64,000 bases of DNA, taken from positions 10,293 to 74,292 of the forward strand of contig JBEKVM010000005.1 in assembly GCA_049513975.1 (NCBI GenBank), read 5' to 3'. The first letter of the stretch is position 1; every line of letters starts with the position of its first letter. A program made the translations under genes and the position numbers. The notes under the pieces were generated by a model that made no database searches, had not been told where the DNA came from, and worked only from the letters and a program-made list of their open reading frames with translations. Source of the DNA: JBEKOF01 sp049513975. Lineage in GTDB: Bacteria > Verrucomicrobiota > Verrucomicrobiia > Limisphaerales > Palsa-1400. Positions 9,165 through 16,944 of this stretch are shown piece after piece.

Positions 9165-9500
9165 TTTTGCCGTGAATACAGACAAGATAAGACTGCTCGG
9201 GACATCCAAGCCACACAGGCCATAATCCTCGCTGAAATTATCGAACTCAGGCATTTACACGAATATGCGCACGGCCCCAAATTTAAGGCTGACTATCTGC
9301 CGGATGCGGCGGCGATGATTGCTGACAGGGTGGATGCTGCGCGAGTACAGCTCGACCAAGCGCAATGAAGCGAGGACTGCCGAGTGGCATTGGTTCGGCA
9401 GACTGACACGCTTCCTGTAGTTGTCTTCATCCGCGACCCAACAAAATTGAACTCCGTCAAGAAGTGCCCCAAATGGGCATGGGAATTTGCCGCATACTAA
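9165..9500 (+). pseudogene. Unidentified broken reading frame
   Basis: In one frame this stretch reads as protein with a single internal TGA at 9366-9368. Before it comes a helical segment containing HLHEYAHGPKFKADYLPDAA, and after it a segment containing LPVVVFIRDPTKLN and ending at a TAA (9498-9500). There is no good start codon at the 5' end. Alternation of plausible hydrophobic and charged residues suggests a recently inactivated gene rather than noise. I do not recognise the family. The part after the TGA could also be a short independent peptide starting from GTG at 9384. Confidence 0.4.
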
Positions 9501-9593
9501 TTCGCACTTGAAAATTGCCTGCCGGCCTGGCACAAATTTGCAAAGCGACAAGTTAAACAAACCGGTCTGAGTAACCCCGAAGATTGCCTGAAA

Positions 9594-10046
9594 TCACTCC
9601 CGGCTCTTCGAATCAATCATGATGGTGACCGGGCCGTCGTTGGTCAGGCTGATCTTCATATCCGCGCCAAATTCGCCCGTTTGAATGCTCCTGCCCAAAT
9701 CTTCCGTCAACTGGCGGATGAATTGTTCGTAAAGCGGAACCGCCGCTTCCGGGCGGGCCGAGCGGCTGAAGGAAGGGCGGTTGCCCTTCCTGGCGCCGGC
9801 GAAAAGGGTGAATTGGCTGACCAGCAAAATCCCCCCGCCCGTTTCCTGCACGGAACGGTTCATCAGGCCCTGTTCATCGTTGAAAATGCGCAGACGGACG
9901 ATTTTCCCGCTCAGCCATTCCATGTCCTCCGCCGTATCGGATTCCTCAACGGCCACCAAGACGAGCAGGCCCTGTTGAATCGCGGCCTTGACGGCGCCGG
10001 CAATCATCACGCTGGCCTGGCTCACCCGTTGAATGACAACGCGCAC
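9594..10046 (-). CDS. dtd: D-aminoacyl-tRNA deacylase
   Basis: Starting from the GTG at 10046 gives exactly 150 residues, the normal length for Dtd, with the expected N-terminus (RVVIQRVSQASV). Longer in-frame starts exist upstream but would add unrelated sequence. The two diagnostic motifs are present: SQFTL at about 78-82 and NDGPVT at about 136-141, which form the Gly-cisPro type active-site pocket. The enzyme hydrolyses D-amino acids (and glycine mischarged on tRNA-Ala) from tRNA in the cytoplasm, protecting translation. It is divergent from the GNAT-cNMP gene and apparently monocistronic. Confidence 0.93.
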   Translation of the reverse strand: MRVVIQRVSQASVMIAGAVKAAIQQGLLVLVAVEESDTAEDMEWLSGKIVRLRIFNDEQGLMNRSVQETGGGILLVSQFTLFAGARKGNRPSFSRSARPEAAVPLYEQFIRQLTEDLGRSIQTGEFGADMKISLTNDGPVTIMIDSKSRE

Positions 10047-10333
10047 GGGACCTTGATAATGGCAACGAATTGAAACGAACAGAGTTTTTTTCCAGCTTGC
10101 TGGCGCCAACCTCCGGCGCAGAGATGACGCGCCGCCAAGCGCGCTAACCACGTCCTGGCTTGCCGGTCGCTTGGACATTTTGCGCCGGTTGGCCAATATT
10201 CTGGATATTGATCCGCCGCATAAAACGTTTGACAAACCCCTGTCTCGTCGGCCACTTTTAGGCAAAATAGGCAAAGCGCGGCGGTTTTGACGCCCGGCTT
10301 GTGTAAAAATTTGTTTATCAGAAAGATACGTTC

Positions 10334-11947
10334 ATGGGCTTAGAAATCAGACCAGCCACCGCTGCGGATGCCGCGTCATGGCTGGAGTTAACCAAAGCTG
10401 CCTTGGGCGAGCAATACCCCGCCAAAGATCTCTATGACCTGAAATGGATCGCCCAGGAACTTTCCCCGGGCGCGATCAACGAAACCTGGGTCGCCGAGGC
10501 CAACGGCTCCTTGCGCGCCAGCGTCACCTTTCTCGGCATCGAGGGGATGAAGACCAATCCCATTGCCAATTTGGGCCGCCTGTTCTTCCGCCCCGACAGC
10601 CTCAGCGACGGCTCCGCCAAGGCCCTGCTGCAGAAGGTCAATGAACTGGCCGACAAGCGCGGGGAAACCGTCATCACCCGCGTCTCCCCCCTGGACGACG
10701 GACACCAGATTCTGTTCGAGGATCTGGGTTACACTTGCGTCGGCTACCAACCGATCAAACATTTGCTGAGCAAGAGAACCGGCACGCTTTTCTACGTCCG
10801 CGGCGCCAAGGCGGTGCTCGTCACCCGGCTGCCCCTCTCCGAATCGCTGCCCCAGGTGGCCGAACTGTGCATCGCCACCCTGGAAAGCTTGCGCATCGTC
10901 AATCCCATCGTCGTGCGCGACGGCGCCAGCGGCTATCCCTTGCAGAGTGACCTCAAAATATCCAACGCCAGCCCCGAAGATTACACCGCGGGGCGCGAGC
11001 AGGCCCAGGCCTCCAATCCACCCCATGAACTTTCCGGCCGCTTCAACATGGGTTCCGGCCACATGCGCCTCCCCCCCAAACAGCCGATGCGCGCTTTCCT
11101 GGGGGAGAAGGACGGCAAGATGGTGGCCGGGCTGGCCTACTATTTTGACGAGATGGACCGCTGCGCGCGGTTGTCCGATGCCTTCTCCTGTGATGACGTT
11201 TCCATGGGCGCGCTGTTCGCCCACGCGGTCAAGGCGGTGGAGAAACAACTTGGGGCCGTCTATGTCGAGGCGGACATCCTGGCCACCGCGCCCCGCCTGC
11301 TCAAGTCCGCCGAGCAATTGGGTTTCGTGCCGGTGGCGTATTTGCCCGCCTTCTATTGCCGCGCCGGCAGTTATGCCGACATCGTCAAATTGGTGAAGTT
11401 GAGTCTGCCCTATTCGCTGGACGCCGCCGAGTTCACCGCCCACGCCAAGGCGGCGGTGACGATCATTGACCGCAATTTTCAGGATCAGAAACTTGGCCTG
11501 GCCATCATCAATCTGCTCCGGCCCCTCTCCATGTTTGGCGGGCTGGGCGATGGCGAACTGCGAAAAATCGCCCGGCTTTTCGTGCAAAAACTTTACCGCC
11601 CCGGCGAATTTGTCTTCGCCAAGGGCGATTCCAGCGGCGAGGCTTACATCGTCCTGCGCGGCAAGATCAACATCCAGCTCGAACGCAACGCCCCCCCCGT
11701 CGCCCAATTGACCGACGGCAAGATTTTTGGCGAACTGGCCTTTTTGGACGGGGCGCCGCGCAACGCCTTTGCCGCGGCCGCCCAGCCGAGCATCCTGCTG
11801 GTGGTGCAGCGGACCGCTTTTTCCGATCTGGCCCGGCGCGAGCCCAACTTGGGCATGGTCGTCATGCGCAACATGGCGACCGATCTGGCCACCAAGTTGC
11901 GCCAGGCCGACAATTCCCTGGCCTCCGCCCCCAAAACGGGGGCATAA
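10334..11947 (+). CDS. GNAT acetyltransferase-like protein fused to a cyclic nucleotide-binding domain
   Basis: 537 residues. The N-terminal 150 or so residues (LEIRPATAADAASWLELTK, later ANLGRLFFRPDS) have the layout of a GNAT acyltransferase. The middle region, with GHMRLPPKQPMRAFLGEKDG and a later VYVEADILATAPRL, may be a second degenerate GNAT unit. The C-terminus from about residue 395 is a CRP-like cyclic nucleotide-binding domain, with the phosphate-binding cassette FGELAFLDGAPRNAF around 462-476 retaining Glu and Arg. No helix-turn-helix follows. Mycobacterial Pat lysine acetyltransferases combine the same two domains in the opposite order. A cAMP-gated acetyltransferase is therefore plausible but inferred. 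The small secreted-protein gene begins 18 bases downstream and is likely co-transcribed. Confidence 0.8.
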   Translation: MGLEIRPATAADAASWLELTKAALGEQYPAKDLYDLKWIAQELSPGAINETWVAEANGSLRASVTFLGIEGMKTNPIANLGRLFFRPDSLSDGSAKALLQKVNELADKRGETVITRVSPLDDGHQILFEDLGYTCVGYQPIKHLLSKRTGTLFYVRGAKAVLVTRLPLSESLPQVAELCIATLESLRIVNPIVVRDGASGYPLQSDLKISNASPEDYTAGREQAQASNPPHELSGRFNMGSGHMRLPPKQPMRAFLGEKDGKMVAGLAYYFDEMDRCARLSDAFSCDDVSMGALFAHAVKAVEKQLGAVYVEADILATAPRLLKSAEQLGFVPVAYLPAFYCRAGSYADIVKLVKLSLPYSLDAAEFTAHAKAAVTIIDRNFQDQKLGLAIINLLRPLSMFGGLGDGELRKIARLFVQKLYRPGEFVFAKGDSSGEAYIVLRGKINIQLERNAPPVAQLTDGKIFGELAFLDGAPRNAFAAAAQPSILLVVQRTAFSDLARREPNLGMVVMRNMATDLATKLRQADNSLASAPKTGA

Positions 11948-11965
11948 TTCAGACTCAACAGACCC

Positions 11966-12697
11966 ATGAAACTTATGAAACACACCCTCACACTGACCCT
12001 GACATGGCTGGCCGCCGGCGCCGCACTGGCCGCCGACCCCGCCCCTACCAATCAAGTCGCCGACGCCATCACCAAGTTGAAGGCCGCCACCAACTACAGT
12101 TGGACTTCCACGCTCAAGATCGCGGACAGCGACTTCAACATCGGCCCGGTCAAAGGCCAGGCCGACAAGGACGGCTTTGCCAAAATGAGCCAGGATTTTA
12201 ACGACAACACCACCGAGATTGTCCTGAAGGGAGACAAGGTGGCCTTCAAGGGCGAGGAGGGCTGGCAACTCATTGCTGAAGGCGGCGACATGAGATCCTT
12301 TTTCGCCGCCGGGCTGGCGCGCAACGGCGCGGCCGCCCAGGAAGCCGGCATCACCCTCAAGAATGTCAAGGAAGTCAAGGCGCTGGACGGCGGCGCTTTG
12401 GGCGGCGATTTCACCAGCGAAGGCGCGACCGATTTGATGACGTTCGGTCCGCGCCGGCCCGCGGGCGAAAACGGCTTTCCCCCGCCCAAGAACGCCAAAG
12501 GCTCGGTCAAGTTTTGGATCAAGGACGGCCTGCTCGTCAAATATGAAACCCATCTCCACGGCACCGTCACTTTCGGCGACAACGAAAACGAAATGGACAC
12601 CACCCGCACCGTCGAGATCCAGAACGTCGGCACGACCAAAATGGACATTCCTGCCGAGGCGAAGAAGAAATTGGAAGCCAAGCCCGACGCCAAGTAG
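11966..12697 (+). CDS. Conserved hypothetical secreted protein
   Basis: 243 residues with a clear signal peptide (MKLMKHTLTLTLTWLAAGAALAADP), so it is periplasmic or secreted. The mature part is hydrophilic and beta-strand-like, containing NYSWTSTLKIAD, GEEGWQLIAEGGD and FWIKDGLLVKYETHLHG. The pattern recalls lipoprotein-carrier or outer-membrane-lipoprotein-sorting folds (LolA-like beta sheets), but this is only a resemblance. ATG codons at 11966 and 11975 are both possible. It follows the GNAT-cNMP gene closely in the same direction. Function is unknown. Confidence 0.75.
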   Translation: MKLMKHTLTLTLTWLAAGAALAADPAPTNQVADAITKLKAATNYSWTSTLKIADSDFNIGPVKGQADKDGFAKMSQDFNDNTTEIVLKGDKVAFKGEEGWQLIAEGGDMRSFFAAGLARNGAAAQEAGITLKNVKEVKALDGGALGGDFTSEGATDLMTFGPRRPAGENGFPPPKNAKGSVKFWIKDGLLVKYETHLHGTVTFGDNENEMDTTRTVEIQNVGTTKMDIPAEAKKKLEAKPDAK

Positions 12698-12714
12698 AAA
12701 TAGTTGTCACTATT

Positions 12715-12883
12715 TAGAGCGGTTTAAATAAAACTGTAGCCACACGTTATTTGTCAAAGACCCTCTCAAGGTAGGGTCGCCTCGCCGAGGCGGCCACTTC
12801 GCTGAGGGCCACCCACGGACGGCTCGGCGAGCCGTCCCTACCAAGTCAATTTCAGTGGCCACGACTTTGTTTAAACCGCTCTA
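12715..12883. mobile_element. MITE-like palindromic element with TA ends
   Basis: The ends TAGAGCGGTTTAAA (12715-12728) and TTTAAACCGCTCTA (12870-12883) are perfect inverted repeats bounded by TA, and imperfect complementarity continues to about position 12745. Inside is a GC-rich near-palindrome with GTAGGG...CTCGCCGAG and CTCGGCGAG...CCCTAC. There is no coding sequence. The size (169 bp), inverted ends and TA dinucleotides fit a non-autonomous IS630/Tc1-type MITE. It sits between two convergent genes. Confidence 0.6.
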
Positions 12884-12908
12884 GCCCGCCGGGGCAGGGC
12901 GAGACTCC

Positions 12909-12952
12909 GTCGAGCCCTGACTGAATTTTGTCGGAGAAAGTCACGGCTCGAC
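12909..12952. repeat. Stem-loop repeat with 14-bp arms
   Basis: Arms at 12909-12922 and 12939-12952 (GTCGAGCCCTGACT and AGTCACGGCTCGAC) pair with one mismatch around a 16-base loop. It sits between the convergent secreted-protein and GH43 genes, so it may serve as a shared transcription end, although no T-run follows the stem. It may also be a copy of a dispersed intergenic palindrome. Confidence 0.5.
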
Positions 12953-13020
12953 ATGGCTCCTCCGGGCAACGGCCTTTAAAAAGTATAACAGAACACTCCA
13001 GCCGTGCTTGCTATCTGGAT

Positions 13021-14343
13021 TTATTCGAAGCTAATCCAGTCTAAATCAACCTTGTTGTCTTGGCTCTGAGTAACAACAAGATCGTGGATGCCCGCGGGAG
13101 CCTTGACCACCTTTGATCTGACGATTTTCCAATCGGAACCTTTTTCGATTTTAACCTTTGCAATCAAGGGTCCATCCGCCTTGTCGGCGTGGATTTCCAC
13201 CGTCCCTCCCGTCGTTGAGATGGACCTGGCGTTCACCGACTTCAAGACGCCCTTTCCGAAATCAACCCTGTCAAATCGAACCCAAGTGTTCTTTCCATTC
13301 AGCGAAATCTTCCATCCCTCAAACTTGTTTGTTTCATTCAGGAAAGAATCCGACACCCCTTCCTTGCTGATGTCGCTGTACCGGTCTATTTGTATTTTGC
13401 TCCTGGCGTCAACAATCCCGACTCCGCGCAAGGTTGGAATGACTTTCTTGATGCTTCCATCCTCATTGAAGTACATATAATCGGCCCGAATGGATCTGTT
13501 CTTGTCAAAGTTCGGCGACAAATCCTTGTCATGATAAAACAGATACCACTGCCCCTTGTATTCAACCACGGATTGATGAACCGTCCAGCAGCCGCTGGCA
13601 GCTTCATCCAGGAGGACCCCCGCCTGCTTGTAGGGTCCCATCGGGTTGGTGCTGGTGGCATATTCAAGCCTCTCAATGGTCGTCTGCACGTGCGGATACG
13701 TCAGATAATAAATTCCATTCCGCTCAAACGCAAAAGGGCCTTCAATCAGCCCTCTTTCGGGGAGGTTCGCGACCACCTGCGGCGGCGCATCCAGCTCCAC
13801 CATGTTATCTTTCAGCTTGGCCACGGATATTCTGCCCCTGGCCCAGAACATATAGGCGCTTCCATCCTTGTCCATGAGCAGGCCGGGATCTATTCCGTTC
13901 GCGCCCTGGATCGGCTTTGCCTCCGGCTTGAAAGGACCGTATGGCTTGTCCGCGATGGCAACCCCGATATGGCCGCCGGTGGGAAAATAGAAATAATACT
14001 TTCCGTTCTTGAACATGCAGTCCGGCGCCCACATATCGAATGACATCCGGGTAAGCCAGGGAACGTTGGTCTGGTTGAACAGGACTCCATGATCCGTCCA
14101 ATCCGTCAGATTCTCGGAGGAGAACACATGGTAGTCTTCCATGACAAACCAGTTGGACCGCCCCCTGCCCGGACTGGCGGGAATATCATGAGAAGGATAA
14201 ACATACACTCTGCCCTCGAACACCCGCGCGGTTGGATCGGCGGTAAATTGATCCATGATGAGAGGATTCACGGCGCCGGCGGGGTTGATGAAAAAAAGCC
14301 CCCCAAGACCCCATGCCGTCAGAAAAAGCCTGTTATTCTTCAT
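13021..14343 (-). CDS. GH43 glycoside hydrolase with C-terminal CBM6
   Basis: 440 residues with a signal peptide. The five-bladed propeller catalytic domain of GH43 is recognisable from FTADPTARVFEGRVYVYPS (general base Asp36), NGIDPGLLMDKDGSAYMFW (Asp152) and LIEGPFAFERNGIYYLTYP (general acid Glu201). The last 125 residues or so, with WVRFDRVDFGKGVLKSV and DLDWISFE at the end, are a CBM6-type binding module. The family includes alpha-L-arabinofuranosidases, arabinanases and beta-xylosidases. With GH127 genes on both sides, an arabinan or arabinoxylan substrate is plausible. GAGGAA lies about 8 bases before the ATG at 14343, supporting the start. Confidence 0.92.
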   Translation of the reverse strand: MKNNRLFLTAWGLGGLFFINPAGAVNPLIMDQFTADPTARVFEGRVYVYPSHDIPASPGRGRSNWFVMEDYHVFSSENLTDWTDHGVLFNQTNVPWLTRMSFDMWAPDCMFKNGKYYFYFPTGGHIGVAIADKPYGPFKPEAKPIQGANGIDPGLLMDKDGSAYMFWARGRISVAKLKDNMVELDAPPQVVANLPERGLIEGPFAFERNGIYYLTYPHVQTTIERLEYATSTNPMGPYKQAGVLLDEAASGCWTVHQSVVEYKGQWYLFYHDKDLSPNFDKNRSIRADYMYFNEDGSIKKVIPTLRGVGIVDARSKIQIDRYSDISKEGVSDSFLNETNKFEGWKISLNGKNTWVRFDRVDFGKGVLKSVNARSISTTGGTVEIHADKADGPLIAKVKIEKGSDWKIVRSKVVKAPAGIHDLVVTQSQDNKVDLDWISFE

Positions 14344-14553
14344 TTCTTCATTTCCTCAATTAGTTCTTCTTAAATCTTACGCCAACGGTCCGGATTTCGT
14401 CCAGCGGAAACAGCGGCTTTACGGGTCCAGACCCCTGGAGACCACCCCACGCGCGCGCCGGACGCCCTTCCAGTCCCGGCACCGGCCCTGCTGAGACGGG
14501 CGCTTCGCAAAAATTTACTTTGGCATTCCGCTTTTTGCGGGCATCTTAGGAAC

Positions 14554-15054
14554 ATGGGACAACGCCGTGAGGCGCGCGAACGCGCCGTGCAATTTCTTTT
14601 TCAGCACGACCTCAATCCATACGGCAACCTGGACGAGGCCCTGGATCAGTTTTGGGATTCCCAGCGCGCCCCGGCCATTGCCGAGGAAAAAGCCCCGGCC
14701 ACTTGGGGCCGGAAAACAGACCTGCCCCCCGCCTCCGCCGCGGAACTCGCCACCCGCCAGTTTGCCGACCGCCTCATCCGCGGCGTGCTGGAACATCGCG
14801 CCGAACTGGACCAGCGCATCACCCAATTCGCCCAAAACTGGGACCTCAAACGCATGGCCGTGGTGGACCGCAATGTGCTCCGCCTGGCCATTTATGAGAT
14901 GTATTTCCGCGAAGACATCCCGCCCGTCGTCAGCATCAACGAGGCGGTGGACATCGCCAAAAAATTCTCCACCGCGGACAGCGGCAAATTCGTCAACGGC
15001 ATCCTGGACAAAATCAAAGGCGAACTCATGCGTCCCGCCCGCATTGTTAAATGA
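14554..15054 (+). CDS. nusB: Transcription antitermination factor NusB
   Basis: 166 residues, entirely helical in appearance, with the NusB N-terminus (GQRREARERAVQFLFQHD) and the C-terminal block NVLRLAIYEMYF...PPVVSINEAVDIAKKFS...FVNGILDKI. NusB binds the boxA RNA of rRNA operons with NusE and supports antitermination. Its last 4 bases (ATGA) overlap the next gene's start, and ftsY lies downstream, so nusB, the PHP gene and ftsY look like one housekeeping operon. There is an insertion of about 20 residues (AEEKAPATWGRKTDLPP) compared with short NusB proteins. Confidence 0.95.
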   Translation: MGQRREARERAVQFLFQHDLNPYGNLDEALDQFWDSQRAPAIAEEKAPATWGRKTDLPPASAAELATRQFADRLIRGVLEHRAELDQRITQFAQNWDLKRMAVVDRNVLRLAIYEMYFREDIPPVVSINEAVDIAKKFSTADSGKFVNGILDKIKGELMRPARIVK

Positions 15055-15953
15055 ACATGACCCCTCCACCCATTCCCCGGCCCGGGCCGGCCTTCGCCGA
15101 TCTCCACCTGCACACCCTTTTTTCCGACGGCACCTTCACCCCCGAAGAATTGGCCGGGCACGGCGCCCGCTGCGGCCTGGCCGCCATGGCCCTGACCGAT
15201 CACGACACCGTGGAAGGCTGCCCGCGCATGGCCCTGGCCTGCCGGCACCTGGGCATCCAATTCATCTCCGGCGCCGAATTGACCGCCGAGCTGGATGGCT
15301 GCGAGTTGCACGTTTTGGGCTACTTCCTCGACGCGGATAATCTGCAATTGCAGACCAACTTGAAGAAATTCCAGACCGTGCGCCAAAACCGCATTCATGA
15401 AATGGTCGCCCGCCTCAACCGCCTCAAGATTCCCTTGCGCGCCGAAAGCGTTTTTGCCCTGGCCAATTGCCACTCTCCGGGCCGGCCCCACGTCGGACGC
15501 GCCCTCGTCCAGGAGGGCTTTTGCGGCAGCCTGGACGAAGCCTTCGACCGTTTCCTCAAAAAAAACCGCCCCGCCTACGTCCCCAAATTTAAAATCTCCG
15601 CCCTGGAGGCCATCGCCTTGGTCCACCACGCCGGCGGCCTGGCCTCCATGGCCCATCCCGGACTCAATCGCAGCGACGAAGTCATCCCCGCCCTCGCCGC
15701 TTCGGGCCTGGACGGCATCGAATGTTTCCATTCCAAACACACCGCCGCCATGACCCAATACTACCTGGAAATTGCCGCCCGCCATCATTTGCTCGTCACC
15801 GGCGGCTCCGATTGCCACGGCTACAGCAAAGGCAAGCCCCTCATCGGCGGCTGCAAGCTGCCGGTCATCTATTACGACCGGCTCATGCAACGCTATCAGG
15901 CCAAAGCCTCCAGCCGGACGCCGCTCCCCGCCCTTGCCGCCAAGACATCCTGA
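15051..15953 (+). CDS. PHP-domain metal-dependent phosphoesterase
   Basis: 300 residues. The PHP metal-binding motifs are present: DLHLHTLFSDGT at 17-28, LTDHDTVEG near 48-56, MAHPGLN in the second half and GSDCHG near the end. This is the YciV/TrpH-type family, whose characterised members are 5'-3' exonucleases or 3',5'-nucleotide bisphosphate phosphatases acting on RNA 5' ends or pAp. The start overlaps the nusB stop as ATGA, implying translational coupling. Start choice is therefore firm. Exact substrate is inferred only. Confidence 0.9.
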   Translation: MNMTPPPIPRPGPAFADLHLHTLFSDGTFTPEELAGHGARCGLAAMALTDHDTVEGCPRMALACRHLGIQFISGAELTAELDGCELHVLGYFLDADNLQLQTNLKKFQTVRQNRIHEMVARLNRLKIPLRAESVFALANCHSPGRPHVGRALVQEGFCGSLDEAFDRFLKKNRPAYVPKFKISALEAIALVHHAGGLASMAHPGLNRSDEVIPALAASGLDGIECFHSKHTAAMTQYYLEIAARHHLLVTGGSDCHGYSKGKPLIGGCKLPVIYYDRLMQRYQAKASSRTPLPALAAKTS

Positions 15954-16013
15954 GAATCCATAAACTTAATCTTAATCCTAGTCTCAATCCGCAATCCGCA
16001 ATTTAGAAACCGC

Positions 16014-16925
16014 ATGGGATTATTCGCAAAATTCAAGGACGGCCTGCGCAAAACGCACAGCAAACTGGCCCACGAAATCAAGCGCATCATCACCGCCTCC
16101 CCCAGGCTCACCCCCGCCACCCTCGAGGAGTTGGAAGCCGGCTTGATTGCCGCGGACCTCGGCCAGGCCACCGCCACCCAAATCATCAACGCCGTCAAAC
16201 TCGCCTACGAAACCCAGGGCCGCGCCGGGCTGGATGTCCTGGCCATCGCCCGCGCCGAAATCGAAAAGAGCCTTTCCACCGCCCGCGCCCCGCTCCACCG
16301 CCAGCCCGGCGGCCTCACTGTCGTTTCCATCGTCGGCGTCAACGGCACCGGCAAGACCACCACCGCCGCCAAACTGGCCCATGCCGTGCAGGCCGATGGC
16401 CGCGTCGCCCTGCTCGGCGCCTGCGACACCTTCCGCGCCGCCGCCGTCGAGCAGCTCAAACTTTGGGGCGCGCGCCTGCGCGTCCCCGTCATCGCCGGCG
16501 CTGCCGGCGCCGACCCCGCCTCCGTGGCCCACGACGCCGTGGCCGCCGCGCTGGCCCGCCGCGCCGATTATCTTTTTATTGACACCGCCGGCCGCCTCCA
16601 CACCAAGCACAACCTTATGCAGGAACTGCAAAAAGTTCACCGCGTCATGGCCAAACAGCTTCCCGGCGCGCCTCACGAGACGCTCCTGGTGCTCGACGCC
16701 ACCACCGGCATGAACGCCCTCAACCAGGCGCGCGCTTTTCACAAGGCCGTTCCCCTCACCGGCCTCATCATCACCAAGCTCGACGGCACCAGCAAAGGCG
16801 GCATGGTGGTGGCCATTCAGAAAGAACTCGGCCTCCCCGTCAAATTCATCGGCCTGGGAGAAAAGCCCGAGGACCTGCAACCCTTCGACCCCCAACAATT
16901 CGCCCAGGCCCTCTTCGAGGAGTAA
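16014..16925 (+). CDS. ftsY: Signal recognition particle receptor FtsY
   Basis: 303 residues, comprising the helical N domain and the SRP GTPase G domain but no acidic A domain, as in many bacteria. GTPase motifs are in order: GVNGTGKTTT at 108-117, GACDTFRAAAVEQL, FIDTAGRLHTKHN and TKLDGTSKGGM. FtsY docks ribosome-nascent-chain-SRP complexes at the membrane for co-translational insertion. The 5' leader (15954-16013) consists of the AATCTTAATCCTA / AATCCGCAATCCGC repeat type seen elsewhere in this window, so no clear ribosome binding site can be named. The gene continues the nusB-PHP direction. Confidence 0.95.
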   Translation: MGLFAKFKDGLRKTHSKLAHEIKRIITASPRLTPATLEELEAGLIAADLGQATATQIINAVKLAYETQGRAGLDVLAIARAEIEKSLSTARAPLHRQPGGLTVVSIVGVNGTGKTTTAAKLAHAVQADGRVALLGACDTFRAAAVEQLKLWGARLRVPVIAGAAGADPASVAHDAVAAALARRADYLFIDTAGRLHTKHNLMQELQKVHRVMAKQLPGAPHETLLVLDATTGMNALNQARAFHKAVPLTGLIITKLDGTSKGGMVVAIQKELGLPVKFIGLGEKPEDLQPFDPQQFAQALFEE

Positions 16926-16944
16926 TCACCCGGAAAGGAAAGGG

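Larger units (their letters stand above)
8573..9593. other. Degenerate intergenic region with gene remnants
   Basis: This kilobase has no intact gene. It contains a frameshifted GH3 C-terminal remnant on the minus strand (8601-8775) and, on the plus strand, a broken reading frame of about 110 codons (9165-9500). A further plus-strand peptide near 8845-8920 (INHVINGMGNPVITTLKAMAD, then a stop) looks protein-like but could not be assigned. The region reads as a graveyard of decayed genes between the GH127 gene and dtd. Confidence 0.6.

Noticed and set aside
9366..9368. Selenocysteine at the internal TGA
   Set aside because: No SECIS-like hairpin was noticed and no selenoprotein family matches; pseudogene or error is simpler.
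10388..12559. Minus-strand frame of about 720 codons opposite the GNAT-cNMP gene
   Set aside because: Glycine- and histidine-rich without family motifs, antisense to a gene with clear domains.
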